A stretch of 10,405 nt of DNA, taken from NCBI GenBank assembly GCA_902766415.1, contig CACXDR010000084.1, positions 1-10,405 of the forward strand, in the 5' to 3' direction. The notes under the pieces were generated by a model, which did not search any database, was not told the origin of the DNA, and saw nothing but the letters and a program-made list of their open reading frames with translations. The position numbers were made by a program, and so were the translations under genes. Positions 1 to 6,980 of the stretch are shown one piece after another (positions within the stretch are counted from its first letter, which is position 1; the number at the start of each line of letters is the position of its first letter). The DNA is from an uncultured Lachnospiraceae bacterium (GTDB taxonomy: Bacteria; Bacillota_A; Clostridia; Lachnospirales; Lachnospiraceae).

Positions 1-117
1 ATTCCCGAGGAAGGCGCCGGAGCGGCCTTCCACAACATGCCGGACAGCCGGAAGGACGGCTGGTTCTTCGGCGAAACGGCAGTTAAAAATCTATTTCACG
101 GAGGGGAAAGCGGATGA
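1..117 (+). CDS. C-terminal tail of an unidentified upstream gene (partial)
   Basis: The first frame is open from the window edge to a TGA at 115-117 and gives the last 38 residues of a protein, including the stretch GWFFGETAVKNLF. I do not recognise it. Its first part has mostly G or C in third codon positions, as real genes here do; the last ten or so codons are more AT-rich. The stop overlaps the next start as ATGA, which suggests translational coupling with the exported protein that follows, possibly in one operon. The second frame is also open to a TAA at 122-124, so the assignment rests on composition and on the ATGA junction. Confidence 0.45.
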   Translation: MPEEGAGAAFHNMPDSRKDGWFFGETAVKNLFHGGESG

Positions 118-671
118 TGCTTAAGAAGCGCGGATTGACTCTTTTCCTTCTTGCCTGCGCCCTGGCAGCCCTCGCGGGTGCCGGCGGGGCGCTGGCGTAT
201 CTTAAGGGGACCACCGGCGGCGCCGTGAACACGTTTGTCATGCCGGGCGGTCCGGTCCCCGTGATCATCGAGGACTTCGACGGGACGGAGAAGAGGGCGG
301 TCCGGATGAGGAATGACGGGGATATCCCGGCATACGCCCGGGCGGAGCTGGTCATCACCTTCGAGGATGATGAAGGCCGCACGCTGGGGACGGTTCCCGA
401 AGAAGGAACAGATTATGAGTTGTACATGGAGAGCGCCGGATGGTTCGGGGCGGATGACGGCTTCTGGTACTGCAGGGAGCCGGTCCGGCCGGGCTGCGAC
501 GCGCCGGTGCTGGTCGGGTCGCTGAAGGAAACGGGGACGGCTGTCCCCGGAAGGCACCTGGTCTGCACCGTACTTGGCCAGATGATCCAGGCCGCGCCCG
601 CGGAGCGTGCCGAAACGGCATGGGGCGTAAGGCCGGGTCCGGACGGAAGTCTATCCGGCGGCGGAAACTGA
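114..671 (+). CDS. SipW-type signal peptide protein, TasA/CalY (camelysin)-like
   Basis: A 185-residue exported protein. Residues 1-28 form a signal peptide: MMLKKR basic end, hydrophobic stretch about 8-27, then GGALAYLKG and, shortly after, AVNTF. The pattern GG-x-(L)AY followed by N-x-F about ten residues on is typical of SipW-dependent proteins such as TasA and camelysin, so cleavage would be expected near A28/Y29. The rest is a likely beta-rich domain; it includes an acidic segment (ITFEDDEG) and an aromatic stretch (GWFGADDGFWYC) like that seen in clostridial members of this class. The C-terminus is Gly/Ser-rich. The start is supported by GGAGGGG about 100-106; a second ATG at 117 is a possible alternative. 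No SipW signal peptidase gene lies in the window. A role in an extracellular matrix or fibre is inference from the signal peptide class, not shown by the sequence. Confidence 0.7.
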   Translation: MMLKKRGLTLFLLACALAALAGAGGALAYLKGTTGGAVNTFVMPGGPVPVIIEDFDGTEKRAVRMRNDGDIPAYARAELVITFEDDEGRTLGTVPEEGTDYELYMESAGWFGADDGFWYCREPVRPGCDAPVLVGSLKETGTAVPGRHLVCTVLGQMIQAAPAERAETAWGVRPGPDGSLSGGGN

Positions 672-719
672 CCCCCTGCCGCGGCGCGGAGAGCTTCCGG
701 ACAGAAACAAGGGGACACG

Positions 720-750
720 GGCGCGCCGGCCTGCGAACCACCGGCGCGCC
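720..750. repeat. GC-rich inverted repeat downstream of the SipW-type gene
   Basis: GGCGCGCCGG (720-729) and its exact complement CCGGCGCGCC (741-750) flank an 11-base loop. The stem can be lengthened through a small bulge by GGGAC (712-716) and GTCCC (751-755). No T-run follows on either strand, so it is not a textbook intrinsic terminator. It may stabilise the 3' end of the upstream transcript. Confidence 0.5.
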
Positions 751-837
751 GTCCCTGACATGCATTGCAGGAAAACCGGATAAGCCCTGTTGAAAAGACA
801 CAGACTGAAGGATCAGCTGAAAAGTGAGCAGAACAGG

Positions 838-914
838 AAACTGAAGAAAGTCAAAAAGAAAGTCAAAAAGAAAGTTGAAAAAGAAAGTTGAAAAAGAAAG
901 CTGAAAAAGAAAGC
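838..914. repeat. A-rich tandem repeat, 12- then 13-bp units
   Basis: Two 12-bp units AAAGTCAAAAAG (847-858, 859-870) are followed by two 13-bp units AAAGTTGAAAAAG (871-883, 884-896), a 13-bp variant AAAGCTGAAAAAG (897-909), and the beginning of a further unit (910-914). A related AAACTGAAG precedes them at 838-846. The + strand is almost entirely purine, which stands out in a GC-rich window. A TTG at 790 opens a 33-codon Lys-rich frame ending at 889-891 (LKRHRLKDQLKSEQ, then KKVK repeats), but it has no convincing ribosome binding site, and the 13-bp units break any frame. I see no real gene here. Confidence 0.8.
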
Positions 915-956
915 ATCGGGGCCGCCTCCTGACCCGCAGTCCCGTTTGCCCATACA

Positions 957-997
957 GACGGCGCCGGCCGATCTCTCCGGCGCCGTCAATTATTTCC
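957..997 (+). terminator. Candidate intrinsic terminator of the SipW-type gene
   Basis: A perfect 11-bp stem GACGGCGCCGG (957-967) / CCGGCGCCGTC (977-987) with a 9-base loop is followed by AATTATTTCC, a weak T-rich tract. It lies almost 300 bases beyond the stop of the SipW-type gene and is the best + strand terminator before the convergent asnA gene. The poor T-run keeps confidence moderate. Confidence 0.45.
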
Positions 998-1045
998 GCA
1001 GCGTTCAGTCCCCCGCCCTTAAGCTGCAGAGACTTAGCAGGACCG

Positions 1046-1109
1046 GAAAAACAAAAAACAAAGGATCCCCGCCTTCCGCAGCCTGGTTCTGCCGCGGAGG
1101 ACGGGGATC
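1046..1109 (-). terminator. Intrinsic terminator of asnA
   Basis: Positions 1064-1079 and 1094-1109 form a 16-position stem with one mismatch (1072/1101) and one G-U pair around a 14-base loop; the base of the stem is GATCCCCG / CGGGGATC. Read on the minus strand, the stem is followed at once by CTTTGTTTTTTGTTTTT, a strong T-tract. It begins about 48 bases past the asnA stop, so this is a standard rho-independent terminator for asnA. Confidence 0.85.
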
Positions 1110-1157
1110 GTATTATCACATGGATACGGGGCACCTGCCCCTTCAGGTATCTTTTCC

Positions 1158-2165
1158 TTACAGGAGATAGATCTTTGCTGCCTCGCACTGCCTGCGCATT
1201 TCTTCAGGCCAGATGCTTGCCTGGACCTCGCCTACGTGGGCGCGGCCGAGGAGCAGCATGCAGAGACGGCTCTGGCCGATGCCGCCGCCGATGGTGTACG
1301 GCAGCTCGCCGTTAAGCAGTGCCTTGTGGTAAGGCATCTTCATGCGGTTCTGGCAGTCGGAGCGGATCAGCTGGTCGCGGAGCGACTCCTCGCTTACGCG
1401 GATGCCCATGGAGGAAAGCTCCAGCGCGCACTTCAGCGGTTCGAACCAGAAAAGGATGTCGCCGTTCAGCTCCCAGTCGTCATAGTCCGGGGCGCGTCCG
1501 TCGTGCGGCTCGCCGTTTGAAAGCGGGGCGCCGATCTTCTCGATAAAGACGCAGCCGTATTCCTTCGTGATGAGGTTCTCGCGCTCCTTGGGGTCCTTGT
1601 CCGGGTAACGGTCCAGCAGCTCCTGGGAGGTGATGAAGGTGATATCGCCCGGAAGGCGGTAGACCGCGTTCGGGTACTTGTACCACACCTCGTGCTGCAT
1701 GTGCTTCACGATCATGAAGATGCGGCGCACAGTGTCCTCAAGGGTCTCGATAGTGCGGTCCTCCTTGCGGATCACGCGCTCCCAGTCCCACTGGTCGACG
1801 TAGCAGGAGTGCAGGTTGTCCGGGATCTCGTCGCGGCGGATCGCGTTCATGTTGGTGTAAAGGCCCTCGCCCGGCTTGAAGCCGTAACGGCCCAGCGCGA
1901 TGCGCTTCCACTTTGCGAGGGACTGGACGACCTCAACGGTCTCGCCGGGAACGGCCAGCATATCGAAGCTGACAGGACGCTCGACGCCGTTCAGGTTGTC
2001 GTTTACGCCGCTTGAGCGGGTGACGAAGAGCGGAGCGGATACGCGCTCAAGGTTCATCTGGCGCCCGAACTCCTTCTGGAACAGGTCGCGGATAAATTTG
2101 ATCGCTTCCTGGGTCTCGCGCACAGTGAGGACCGGATCGTAGTTTTCGGGAATAATAAGTCCCAT
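1158..2165 (-). CDS. asnA: Aspartate-ammonia ligase (asparagine synthetase A)
   Basis: This 335-residue cytosolic enzyme makes L-asparagine from L-aspartate, ammonia and ATP, releasing AMP and pyrophosphate. It is related to class II aminoacyl-tRNA synthetases. Its length matches the family (about 330). Diagnostic stretches are [19 protein letters not shown] (residues 42-60), the RPVSFD segment (63-68), [11 protein letters not shown] (86-96), NAIRRDE (107-113), [11 protein letters not shown] (119-129) and the C-terminal motif [14 protein letters not shown] (293-306), all as in well-known AsnA proteins. The start at 2165 is preceded by a strong AGGGGAGG (2180-2173 on the minus strand). It is transcribed alone, with its own promoter and terminator, and divergently from the L,D-transpeptidase gene. 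The leader is only about 30 bases, which leaves no room for a T-box. Confidence 0.96.
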   Translation of the reverse strand: MGLIIPENYDPVLTVRETQEAIKFIRDLFQKEFGRQMNLERVSAPLFVTRSSGVNDNLNGVERPVSFDMLAVPGETVEVVQSLAKWKRIALGRYGFKPGEGLYTNMNAIRRDEIPDNLHSCYVDQWDWERVIRKEDRTIETLEDTVRRIFMIVKHMQHEVWYKYPNAVYRLPGDITFITSQELLDRYPDKDPKERENLITKEYGCVFIEKIGAPLSNGEPHDGRAPDYDDWELNGDILFWFEPLKCALELSSMGIRVSEESLRDQLIRSDCQNRMKMPYHKALLNGELPYTIGGGIGQSRLCMLLLGRAHVGEVQASIWPEEMRRQCEAAKIYLL

Positions 2166-2201
2166 GGTATAACCTCCCCTGACTTGAAAATCAACTTCCG
2201 T

Positions 2202-2230
2202 ATTATAGCATAACAGGACGGTGCGCGGAA
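2202..2230 (-). promoter_or_regulatory. Promoter of asnA (extended -10)
   Basis: Reading the minus strand, a perfect TATAAT lies at 2207-2202 and is directly preceded by TGC (2210-2208), the extended -10 signature. With a 17-base spacer the -35 would be TTCCGC (2230-2225), a weak match, as expected for an extended -10 promoter. Transcription would begin near 2195, about 30 bases before the start codon. Confidence 0.7.
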
Positions 2231-2328
2231 GTATTCATTCAGAGTTTATTATTATTCACGGTTTATGCATAGTATCCGGAAAGGCGCAGTGGACTTTTTA
2301 CAATAATCTGTCTTTTTTTTGCGTCTGC

Positions 2329-2357
2329 TTGTCGATATGGGAGGTTCATGGTAGATT
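2329..2357 (+). promoter_or_regulatory. Possible promoter of the L,D-transpeptidase gene
   Basis: TTGTCG (2329-2334) and TAGATT (2352-2357) are separated by 17 bases; each matches four of six consensus positions. Transcription would start near 2364, giving a leader of about 40 bases. Other AT-rich candidates exist further upstream (TACAAT at 2299-2304), but none has a good partner box. Confidence 0.35.
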
Positions 2358-2403
2358 ATTCTTATTCGGAAAACTCACGTTCGAGTTTCAGGGGGGAAGT
2401 ATC

Positions 2404-4356
2404 ATGGCTTTATCTAAAGGAAGTAAAGCGGCGATCGCCGCGGCCGCGGTCCTCGCGGTCGTCTACGGGGCGGGGACCGCGTTTTTTTCGTCACACAGCT
2501 TTCCAAACACCACGATCGACGGGCGCGAAGCCTCGCTGAAAACGGAGGAGGAAGCGCTTGATATCGTCCGCACGGCAGTTGCGGAGGAGGTCGCGGAGAT
2601 CACTGTGAACGGGCAGACGTTCCAGGTCCCCGCGGCAGATTTTTTGAGTGTCGCGAACGAAGACGGCGTGAAGGAGGCATTTTCCGCGAAGAGTCCTGCC
2701 GCGTGGCCGGCAGAGATCTTCCGGACACACATGCTTTCCTCGGGAAAGGCGCTTTCGTGCAACATGGAGGTCCTGACGGAGAGGCTCCGTTCCTCAGGGC
2801 TTTTTGACCAGAACCGTGACGCGGTGGATGCAGTGATCTCCGATTATTCCTCCGGGACGGGCTATACGGTCGTTCCTGATGAGGACGGATGGCAGGCGAC
2901 GCCGGCAGAGATCGCGGCAGCGGTCGAGGAGGCGGTCGTCTCCGGGAACATCAGCATCGACCTTACAGAGCAGTTTGCGGTGAAGGCGGAGGTCCGGGCG
3001 GATGATCCGGCGCTGAACGCGGAGGTCGAAACGCTGAACCGTTTCGGCGGCAGCGACCTGACACTGAAGATCGGGGACGCGGTCCGTACGCTTCCGGGAG
3101 ATTTGCTCGCTTCCTGGATCACGGAGACCAGGGACGGCGTGAAGGGCCTTGACGCGGAGAAGATCGAGGCGTACGCCGCGGGGCTCCAGGACGAGTTCGG
3201 AGCGGACCTTGAAAAGCTTGCGGAGGACGAGCTCCGGAAAAAGAAGGAGGCCGCGGAGGCGCTGAGGGCCGCAGAGCGGGCTGAGGCAGAGGCGGCTGCC
3301 GCCGAGGCGGAGGCCGAAACAGCAACCGCGTCTGACGCGAAGAAGCTGGAGACGGCGGACGCAGGCAAAAAGGCGGCAGGCGGTACAGGCAAGAAGGGTG
3401 CGGATGCAGGCAAAAAGGCAGCCGGCGACGCGGCGAAGGCGGAGGCGGAAGAGACGGCTGAGCCTGAGGCCTTCAAATACATCATCGATACGGACCGTTT
3501 CCTCAACATGTTCGCGTCCGAACTGGACATCACCATGCCGGTGAAGGAGACGGAATCCGAGGCATATTCCAGGAACCTCCTGAACAAGAGAATCATGAGG
3601 AACGCGGAGAGGGCCGCGAAGAAGGCGAAGACGGAAGAGGAGAAGGCGAAGATCCTTGCCGAGGCGGAGGCGCAGACCACGCCGGCGCCGGAGATGATCG
3701 CCCTCCCGGCAGACGGGGCAGCGGCTGCGCTGAAGGGCGCCATCCCGCTGACGAACGGCTGCTATATCGAGTATGTCCCGGACGAGGAGGTCGCGGCGCA
3801 GCGCGCGGCGAAGGCGAAGAAGGGGCTGGGCCCGGCGACCAGGTCCAACGCGGTCATCGCGGAGGAGCACATCGAGGTCGCGGAGGCTGCCTATCCGGAG
3901 GGGACCGAATTCGTCGAGCCGGAGGCGCACACCCTGTACCTCCCGCTTATCGAGGCATCCCCCGAGTTCGAGCTCGGGTACGGGATGGACTATATCGACG
4001 TGAACATAGAAAAGCAGCACGTCATTCTCTTCGAGAACGCGAAGAAGGTGATGGAGACGGACTGCGTCACAGGCCTGCCCACGCGGGAGCGCCAGACGCA
4101 CAAGGGCGTGTTCACCATCGATTACAAGCAGAGGAACCGGATCTTAAGGGGAAGCCAGAGGCTTTACGCGTCGTTCGTCAACTTCTGGATGCCGTTCGAC
4201 GGCGGTATCGGCCTGCATGACGCGACCTGGCGCGGTTCCTTCGGCGGAAACATCTATAAGCACAGCGGCAGCCACGGGTGCGTGAACCTTCCGCTGTCCT
4301 TCGCGAAGAAGCTTTACCCGCGCGTCTACGCGGGCGAGACTGTATACGTTCACTGA
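2404..4356 (+). CDS. L,D-transpeptidase (YkuD family) with Ala/Glu/Lys-rich insertion
   Basis: A 650-residue membrane-anchored cell-wall enzyme that would form 3-3 peptidoglycan cross-links. A signal anchor spans about residues 9-27. SHSFPNTTIDGREASLKTEEEA (about 30-51) opens a 'put. peptidoglycan binding' region. The YkuD domain covers about 540-650: YIDVNIEKQHVILF, the CVTGLPTRERQTHKGVFTI segment, GIGLHDATW with His605, and SHGCVN with His624 and nucleophile Cys626. All catalytic residues are present. Odd points: residues about 276-356 are an Ala/Glu/Lys coiled-coil-like and low-complexity segment, and a second charged stretch (about 395-525) precedes the catalytic domain, making this longer than typical relatives of roughly 450-500. 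The frame runs upstream to 2221, but GGGGGGAAG (2391-2399) and the membrane anchor fix the start at 2404. The helicase gene follows after 21 bases and may share its transcript. The family is clear; cross-linking activity is inferred. Confidence 0.9.
   Translation: MALSKGSKAAIAAAAVLAVVYGAGTAFFSSHSFPNTTIDGREASLKTEEEALDIVRTAVAEEVAEITVNGQTFQVPAADFLSVANEDGVKEAFSAKSPAAWPAEIFRTHMLSSGKALSCNMEVLTERLRSSGLFDQNRDAVDAVISDYSSGTGYTVVPDEDGWQATPAEIAAAVEEAVVSGNISIDLTEQFAVKAEVRADDPALNAEVETLNRFGGSDLTLKIGDAVRTLPGDLLASWITETRDGVKGLDAEKIEAYAAGLQDEFGADLEKLAEDELRKKKEAAEALRAAERAEAEAAAAEAEAETATASDAKKLETADAGKKAAGGTGKKGADAGKKAAGDAAKAEAEETAEPEAFKYIIDTDRFLNMFASELDITMPVKETESEAYSRNLLNKRIMRNAERAAKKAKTEEEKAKILAEAEAQTTPAPEMIALPADGAAAALKGAIPLTNGCYIEYVPDEEVAAQRAAKAKKGLGPATRSNAVIAEEHIEVAEAAYPEGTEFVEPEAHTLYLPLIEASPEFELGYGMDYIDVNIEKQHVILFENAKKVMETDCVTGLPTRERQTHKGVFTIDYKQRNRILRGSQRLYASFVNFWMPFDGGIGLHDATWRGSFGGNIYKHSGSHGCVNLPLSFAKKLYPRVYAGETVYVH
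3358..3426 (+). repeat. Internal coding repeat DAGKKAAG in the L,D-transpeptidase
   Basis: Two 24-base copies (3358-3381 and 3403-3426) differ at three positions and both encode DAGKKAAG. The 21 bases between them encode GTGKKGA, a shorter variant of the same GKK-x theme. The repeats sit inside the low-complexity insertion at residues 319-341. Confidence 0.7.
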
Positions 4357-4377
4357 ATGCACTGAAAAGGATGGATT

Positions 4378-6561
4378 ATGCGCGATCTGCTTGAAGGCCT
4401 GAATGAGGCGCAGCGGGAGGCCGTGACCTCGACGGAGGGCTACGTCCGCGTGGTCGCGGGCGCCGGGAGCGGCAAGACCCGCGCGCTTTCGCACCGGTTC
4501 GCCTATCTTGTCAACATGATCGGCGTGCCGCCGCGGAACATCCTCTGCGTGACGTTCACGAACCGCGCGGCGAACGAGATGCGGAAGCGGATCCGGGACC
4601 TGATCCGGGACAGCGACACGGGCTACATCAGCACCTTCCACAGCTTCTGCGTGTCCGTCCTTCAGGAGGACGCGAACGCGGTGCAGTACCCGGACAGCTT
4701 CCTGGTCCTCGATAATTCCGACATTGACGCCATGCTGGCACAGATCTACGAGGAACGCGGGCTTACGCTCCGGGACATGACGTTCAAGAACGCGCGCGAC
4801 ATGTTCGAGATCCGGAAATGCGTCGAGGAGCCGGAGTATTACCGGGACATGATCGCCATGCCGCTGGAGATCCTCCGGCAAAAGTACCTGAACGCCTCCG
4901 ACGTGAAGGATATCCTGTTTTACGGCTACCTTTACCGCGAGAAGAAGTGCTTCGGGCTGGACTACAACGACCTCATCAATTTCACCCTGTACATCTTCGA
5001 GCAGGACGAGAGGATCCGCTTAAAGTGGCAGAAGCGGCTCGAATATATCATGATCGACGAGTTCCAGGACATCGATCCCCTGCAGTACCGCCTCATGGAG
5101 GCGCTCTGCGGGTACCATAAGAACCTGTTCATCGTAGGGGACCCGGACCAGACGATCTACACCTGGCGCGGCGCGAACGTGAAATACCTGCTGGAGTTCG
5201 ATAAAAGCTTTCCGGGCACGAAGACCATCATGATGATGGAGAACTACCGCTCGGAGCCGCCCATCCTTGACGTCGCGAACAGCCTGATCGACAAGAACCG
5301 GATCCGCATGAAGAAGACGCTGGTCCCGGCGGAAAGGGGCGCGGACGATGCTGCCGGTATCCCGGCAGTGGCTCCGGCGAAGCCGGTCTGGTACCACGCG
5401 AAGAATGCCGCCGAGGAGGCAGGCTTCATCGCGAAGGAGATAAAGAAGCTGAAGGACGCTGGCGTGAAGCCGACGGACATCGCGGTCCTTTACCGCGCGC
5501 ACTACGTGTCCCGGGCGCTGGAGGAGGTCTTTTTAAAGGAGGAGCTCCCGTACGTCCTGTACAGCGGCGTGCAGTTCTATAACCGCGCGGAGATCAAGGA
5601 CGCACTTTCGTATCTCCGCCTTATCGCGGTGCATGACGACCTGTCGTTTTTACGCGTCTGCAACCGGCCGAAGCGGAACATCGGCGACAAGCGCGTGAAA
5701 TACCTGACGGAGTACGCGGAGGCGCACGGCTGCCTTCTCTACGACGCGCTGAAGGCGTCGGCGGACATGGACCTGTTCCGCAATACGAAGGCGAAGGAGC
5801 TTCTTGCCCTGGTCGACGGCTTCGGGGCGCGCTACGCGGACATGCAGGTGTCGGAGATCCTTGCGCAGGTCCTGGAGGAGAGCGGCTACGAGGAGGCGCT
5901 CCGCACCGAGGGGAGCTCGGAACGGCTCGACAACCTTGCGGAGCTCAAGGCATCCATCTTTGAGTACGAGACGGGCTGCGGCGAGGAGACGGGCCTTACG
6001 GACTATCTCTGGCACATCGCGCTGTTCTCGAACGCGGATACCGCGGAGGGAAAGGACGCCGTGAAGTGCATGACCGTCCACACCGCGAAGGGACTGGAGT
6101 TCCCGTACGTGTTCCTCTGCGCCATGGAGGAGGGCGTGTTCCCGGCAAAGAAGACGGCCTCGCGGGAGGCCATGGAGGAGGAGCGGCGCCTCGCGTTCGT
6201 CGCGGTGACGCGCGCGGAGAAGGGCCTGTACCTTTCGGATTCGGGCGGCAGGAACCTGTACGGCTCCTACCGGTACCCGTCGCGTTGCCTGCTGGATATC
6301 GACGAGCGCTGCCTCACGCGCCTGAACGAGCCGGAGGAGCGCTTTTTGCGCCGCGCGAAGGAGGAGATCGCCTGGAAGGAGCGGGAGCTCGACGTGAAGA
6401 AGGAGGAGCGCTTCCCGGCGGGGCAGCGGGTGGACCATCCGGTCTTCGGGCAGGGCACTGTCACGGAGGTAAGGGAGGACGAGGGCGTCTACATCGTCCG
6501 CTTCGATTCCCTGGATACGGAGCGGAGCATCCGTTTCCGGGCAGTGCTCACGAAAATCTGA
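4378..6561 (+). CDS. UvrD/PcrA-type superfamily 1 DNA helicase
   Basis: This 727-residue ATP-dependent 3'-5' DNA helicase is close in length to PcrA. Motifs appear in order: Q-motif region LNEAQREAV (8-16); Walker A AGAGSGKT (27-34, Lys33); motif Ia VTFTNRAANEMRKR; motif Ib TFHSFC; Walker B IDEFQD (Asp227, Glu228); motif III GDPDQTIYTWRGA (254-266); motif IV VLYRAHYVSRALEE with NRAEIKDALSYLRL; motif V MTVHTAKGLEFPYVF (from 565); motif VI LAFVAVTRAE, with Arg612 as the likely arginine finger. The C-terminus FPAGQRVDHPVFGQGTV is a Tudor-like end as in PcrA. PcrA acts in repair, replication restart and clearing of protein roadblocks. The gene begins 21 bases after the transpeptidase with AAAAGG (4365-4370) upstream, and no strong terminator follows. 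Whether it is the main PcrA of the cell or a paralogue cannot be told from the window. Confidence 0.93.
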   Translation: MRDLLEGLNEAQREAVTSTEGYVRVVAGAGSGKTRALSHRFAYLVNMIGVPPRNILCVTFTNRAANEMRKRIRDLIRDSDTGYISTFHSFCVSVLQEDANAVQYPDSFLVLDNSDIDAMLAQIYEERGLTLRDMTFKNARDMFEIRKCVEEPEYYRDMIAMPLEILRQKYLNASDVKDILFYGYLYREKKCFGLDYNDLINFTLYIFEQDERIRLKWQKRLEYIMIDEFQDIDPLQYRLMEALCGYHKNLFIVGDPDQTIYTWRGANVKYLLEFDKSFPGTKTIMMMENYRSEPPILDVANSLIDKNRIRMKKTLVPAERGADDAAGIPAVAPAKPVWYHAKNAAEEAGFIAKEIKKLKDAGVKPTDIAVLYRAHYVSRALEEVFLKEELPYVLYSGVQFYNRAEIKDALSYLRLIAVHDDLSFLRVCNRPKRNIGDKRVKYLTEYAEAHGCLLYDALKASADMDLFRNTKAKELLALVDGFGARYADMQVSEILAQVLEESGYEEALRTEGSSERLDNLAELKASIFEYETGCGEETGLTDYLWHIALFSNADTAEGKDAVKCMTVHTAKGLEFPYVFLCAMEEGVFPAKKTASREAMEEERRLAFVAVTRAEKGLYLSDSGGRNLYGSYRYPSRCLLDIDERCLTRLNEPEERFLRRAKEEIAWKERELDVKKEERFPAGQRVDHPVFGQGTVTEVREDEGVYIVRFDSLDTERSIRFRAVLTKI

Positions 6562-6571
6562 TCTTTTTTAC

Positions 6572-6609
6572 GGTCCTGGTTTCAGGACCATATGCGCCGC
6601 ATACGCGGC
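6572..6609. repeat. Two small hairpins after the helicase gene
   Basis: GGTCCTG (6572-6578) pairs with CAGGACC (6583-6589) over a 4-base loop, and GCCGC (6596-6600) pairs with GCGGC (6605-6609) over ATAC. No T-run follows, so neither is a clear terminator; a T-run (6564-6569) lies before, not after, the first stem. The GGACCATATGC between them (6585-6595) recurs at the 3' end of the TPP aptamer. Confidence 0.45.
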
Positions 6610-6638
6610 AGTTTACAGTTCCGGGCGGAAATTCCGGC

Positions 6639-6667
6639 TTGACGGAAGGCCGCTCCGAACGTAATAT
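6639..6667 (+). promoter_or_regulatory. Promoter of the thi operon
   Basis: TTGACG (6639-6644; five of six consensus bases) and TAATAT (6662-6667; four of six) are separated by exactly 17 bases. Transcription would start at about 6673-6675, a few bases before the conserved TPP aptamer, which is where the promoter of a riboswitch-controlled operon is expected. Confidence 0.65.
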
Positions 6668-6680
6668 AAAGCATAAAGAA

Positions 6681-6764
6681 ACGGGGAGCTTGCATGAGCA
6701 GGCTGAGAGTCGGCGTAGGCGCCGTAACCCTTATACCTGATTTGGATAATGCCAACGTAGGGAC
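6681..6764 (+). promoter_or_regulatory. TPP riboswitch aptamer (THI box)
   Basis: The conserved parts appear in order: ACGGGGAGC (6681-6689), GGCTGAGA (6701-6708), a GC-rich stem-loop (GGCG TAGG CGCC, 6713-6724), ACCCTTATACCTGAT (6727-6741), GGATAATGCC (6744-6753) and CGTAGGGA (6756-6763). This is the thiamine pyrophosphate aptamer; the CUGAGA and ACCUGAU...GGAUAAUGCC elements bind the pyrimidine and pyrophosphate sides of TPP. It sits upstream of thiD-tenA and a transporter and just before an intrinsic terminator, so it most likely ends transcription when TPP is bound. The flanks AAAGCATA (6668-6675) and TATGCTTT (6767-6774) are exact complements and could lengthen helix P1, although the left flank lies at or before the predicted transcription start. 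Confidence 0.95.
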
Positions 6765-6772
6765 CATATGCT

Positions 6773-6790
6773 TTCCGCCGTACGGCGGAG
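6773..6790. repeat. Palindromic hairpin in the riboswitch expression platform
   Basis: TCCGCCGTACGGCGGA (6774-6789) is a perfect palindrome, extendable by one T-G pair. It lies between the aptamer and the terminator, where an antiterminator or anti-antiterminator would be expected. Its exact role cannot be assigned by eye. Confidence 0.5.
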
Positions 6791-6810
6791 GCACGCGAAC
6801 TCTTAAAGAG

Positions 6811-6842
6811 AGCGGGGACGCTGCATGGCGTCCCCGCTTTTC
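6811..6842 (+). terminator. Intrinsic terminator controlled by the TPP riboswitch
   Basis: AGCGGGGACGC (6811-6821) pairs with GCGTCCCCGCT (6828-6838) over the loop TGCATG, and TTTTCT follows. It lies 47 bases after the aptamer and 138 bases before the thiD start codon, so it would stop transcription before the operon when TPP is bound. A perfect competing antiterminator is not obvious. Confidence 0.85.
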
Positions 6843-6980
6843 TGTATTGCATTACTTTTTTTGCTTCAGCCGGCTGGCCGGGGGCACCACCTTCAGCCGG
6901 GATATAAAACGTCAGCCGCGGCGGCATTTCCCGGGCAGGGAAGGGCTTCCGCACCGTTGTTCAGAAAGAAAGGAGAAAAA

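Noticed and set aside
790..891. 33-codon Lys-rich frame starting at TTG 790
   Set aside because: There is no convincing ribosome binding site, the start codon is weak, and the product is mainly a translation of the A-rich repeat.
355..1188. Open frame of 277 codons on the minus strand across the region left of asnA
   Set aside because: It is antisense to the SipW-type gene, crosses two hairpins, the asnA terminator and the repeat array (giving Phe-rich runs), and runs into the end of asnA. It has no recognisable domain.
2166..2201. T-box or other amino-acid riboswitch before asnA
   Set aside because: The promoter lies so close that the leader is only about 30 bases, too short for any such element.
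2221..2403. Start of the L,D-transpeptidase at 2221, adding 61 residues
   Set aside because: The upstream part is AT-rich with non-coding composition and overlaps the asnA promoter. The strong ribosome binding site and the membrane anchor point to 2404.
2348..2539. 63-codon frame with GGGAGG just upstream
   Set aside because: The spacing to the ATG is only about three bases, and most of the frame overlaps the transpeptidase in another frame, giving an Arg/Ser-rich shadow product.
2794..4101. Long antisense frame (435 codons) opposite the L,D-transpeptidase gene
   Set aside because: It is the typical Arg/Leu-rich shadow of a high-GC coding strand with no domain; the sense frame has clear catalytic motifs.
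6572..6589. Hairpin after the helicase as an intrinsic terminator
   Set aside because: The T-run lies before the stem on the + strand and becomes an A-run on the minus strand, so neither direction fits a rho-independent terminator.
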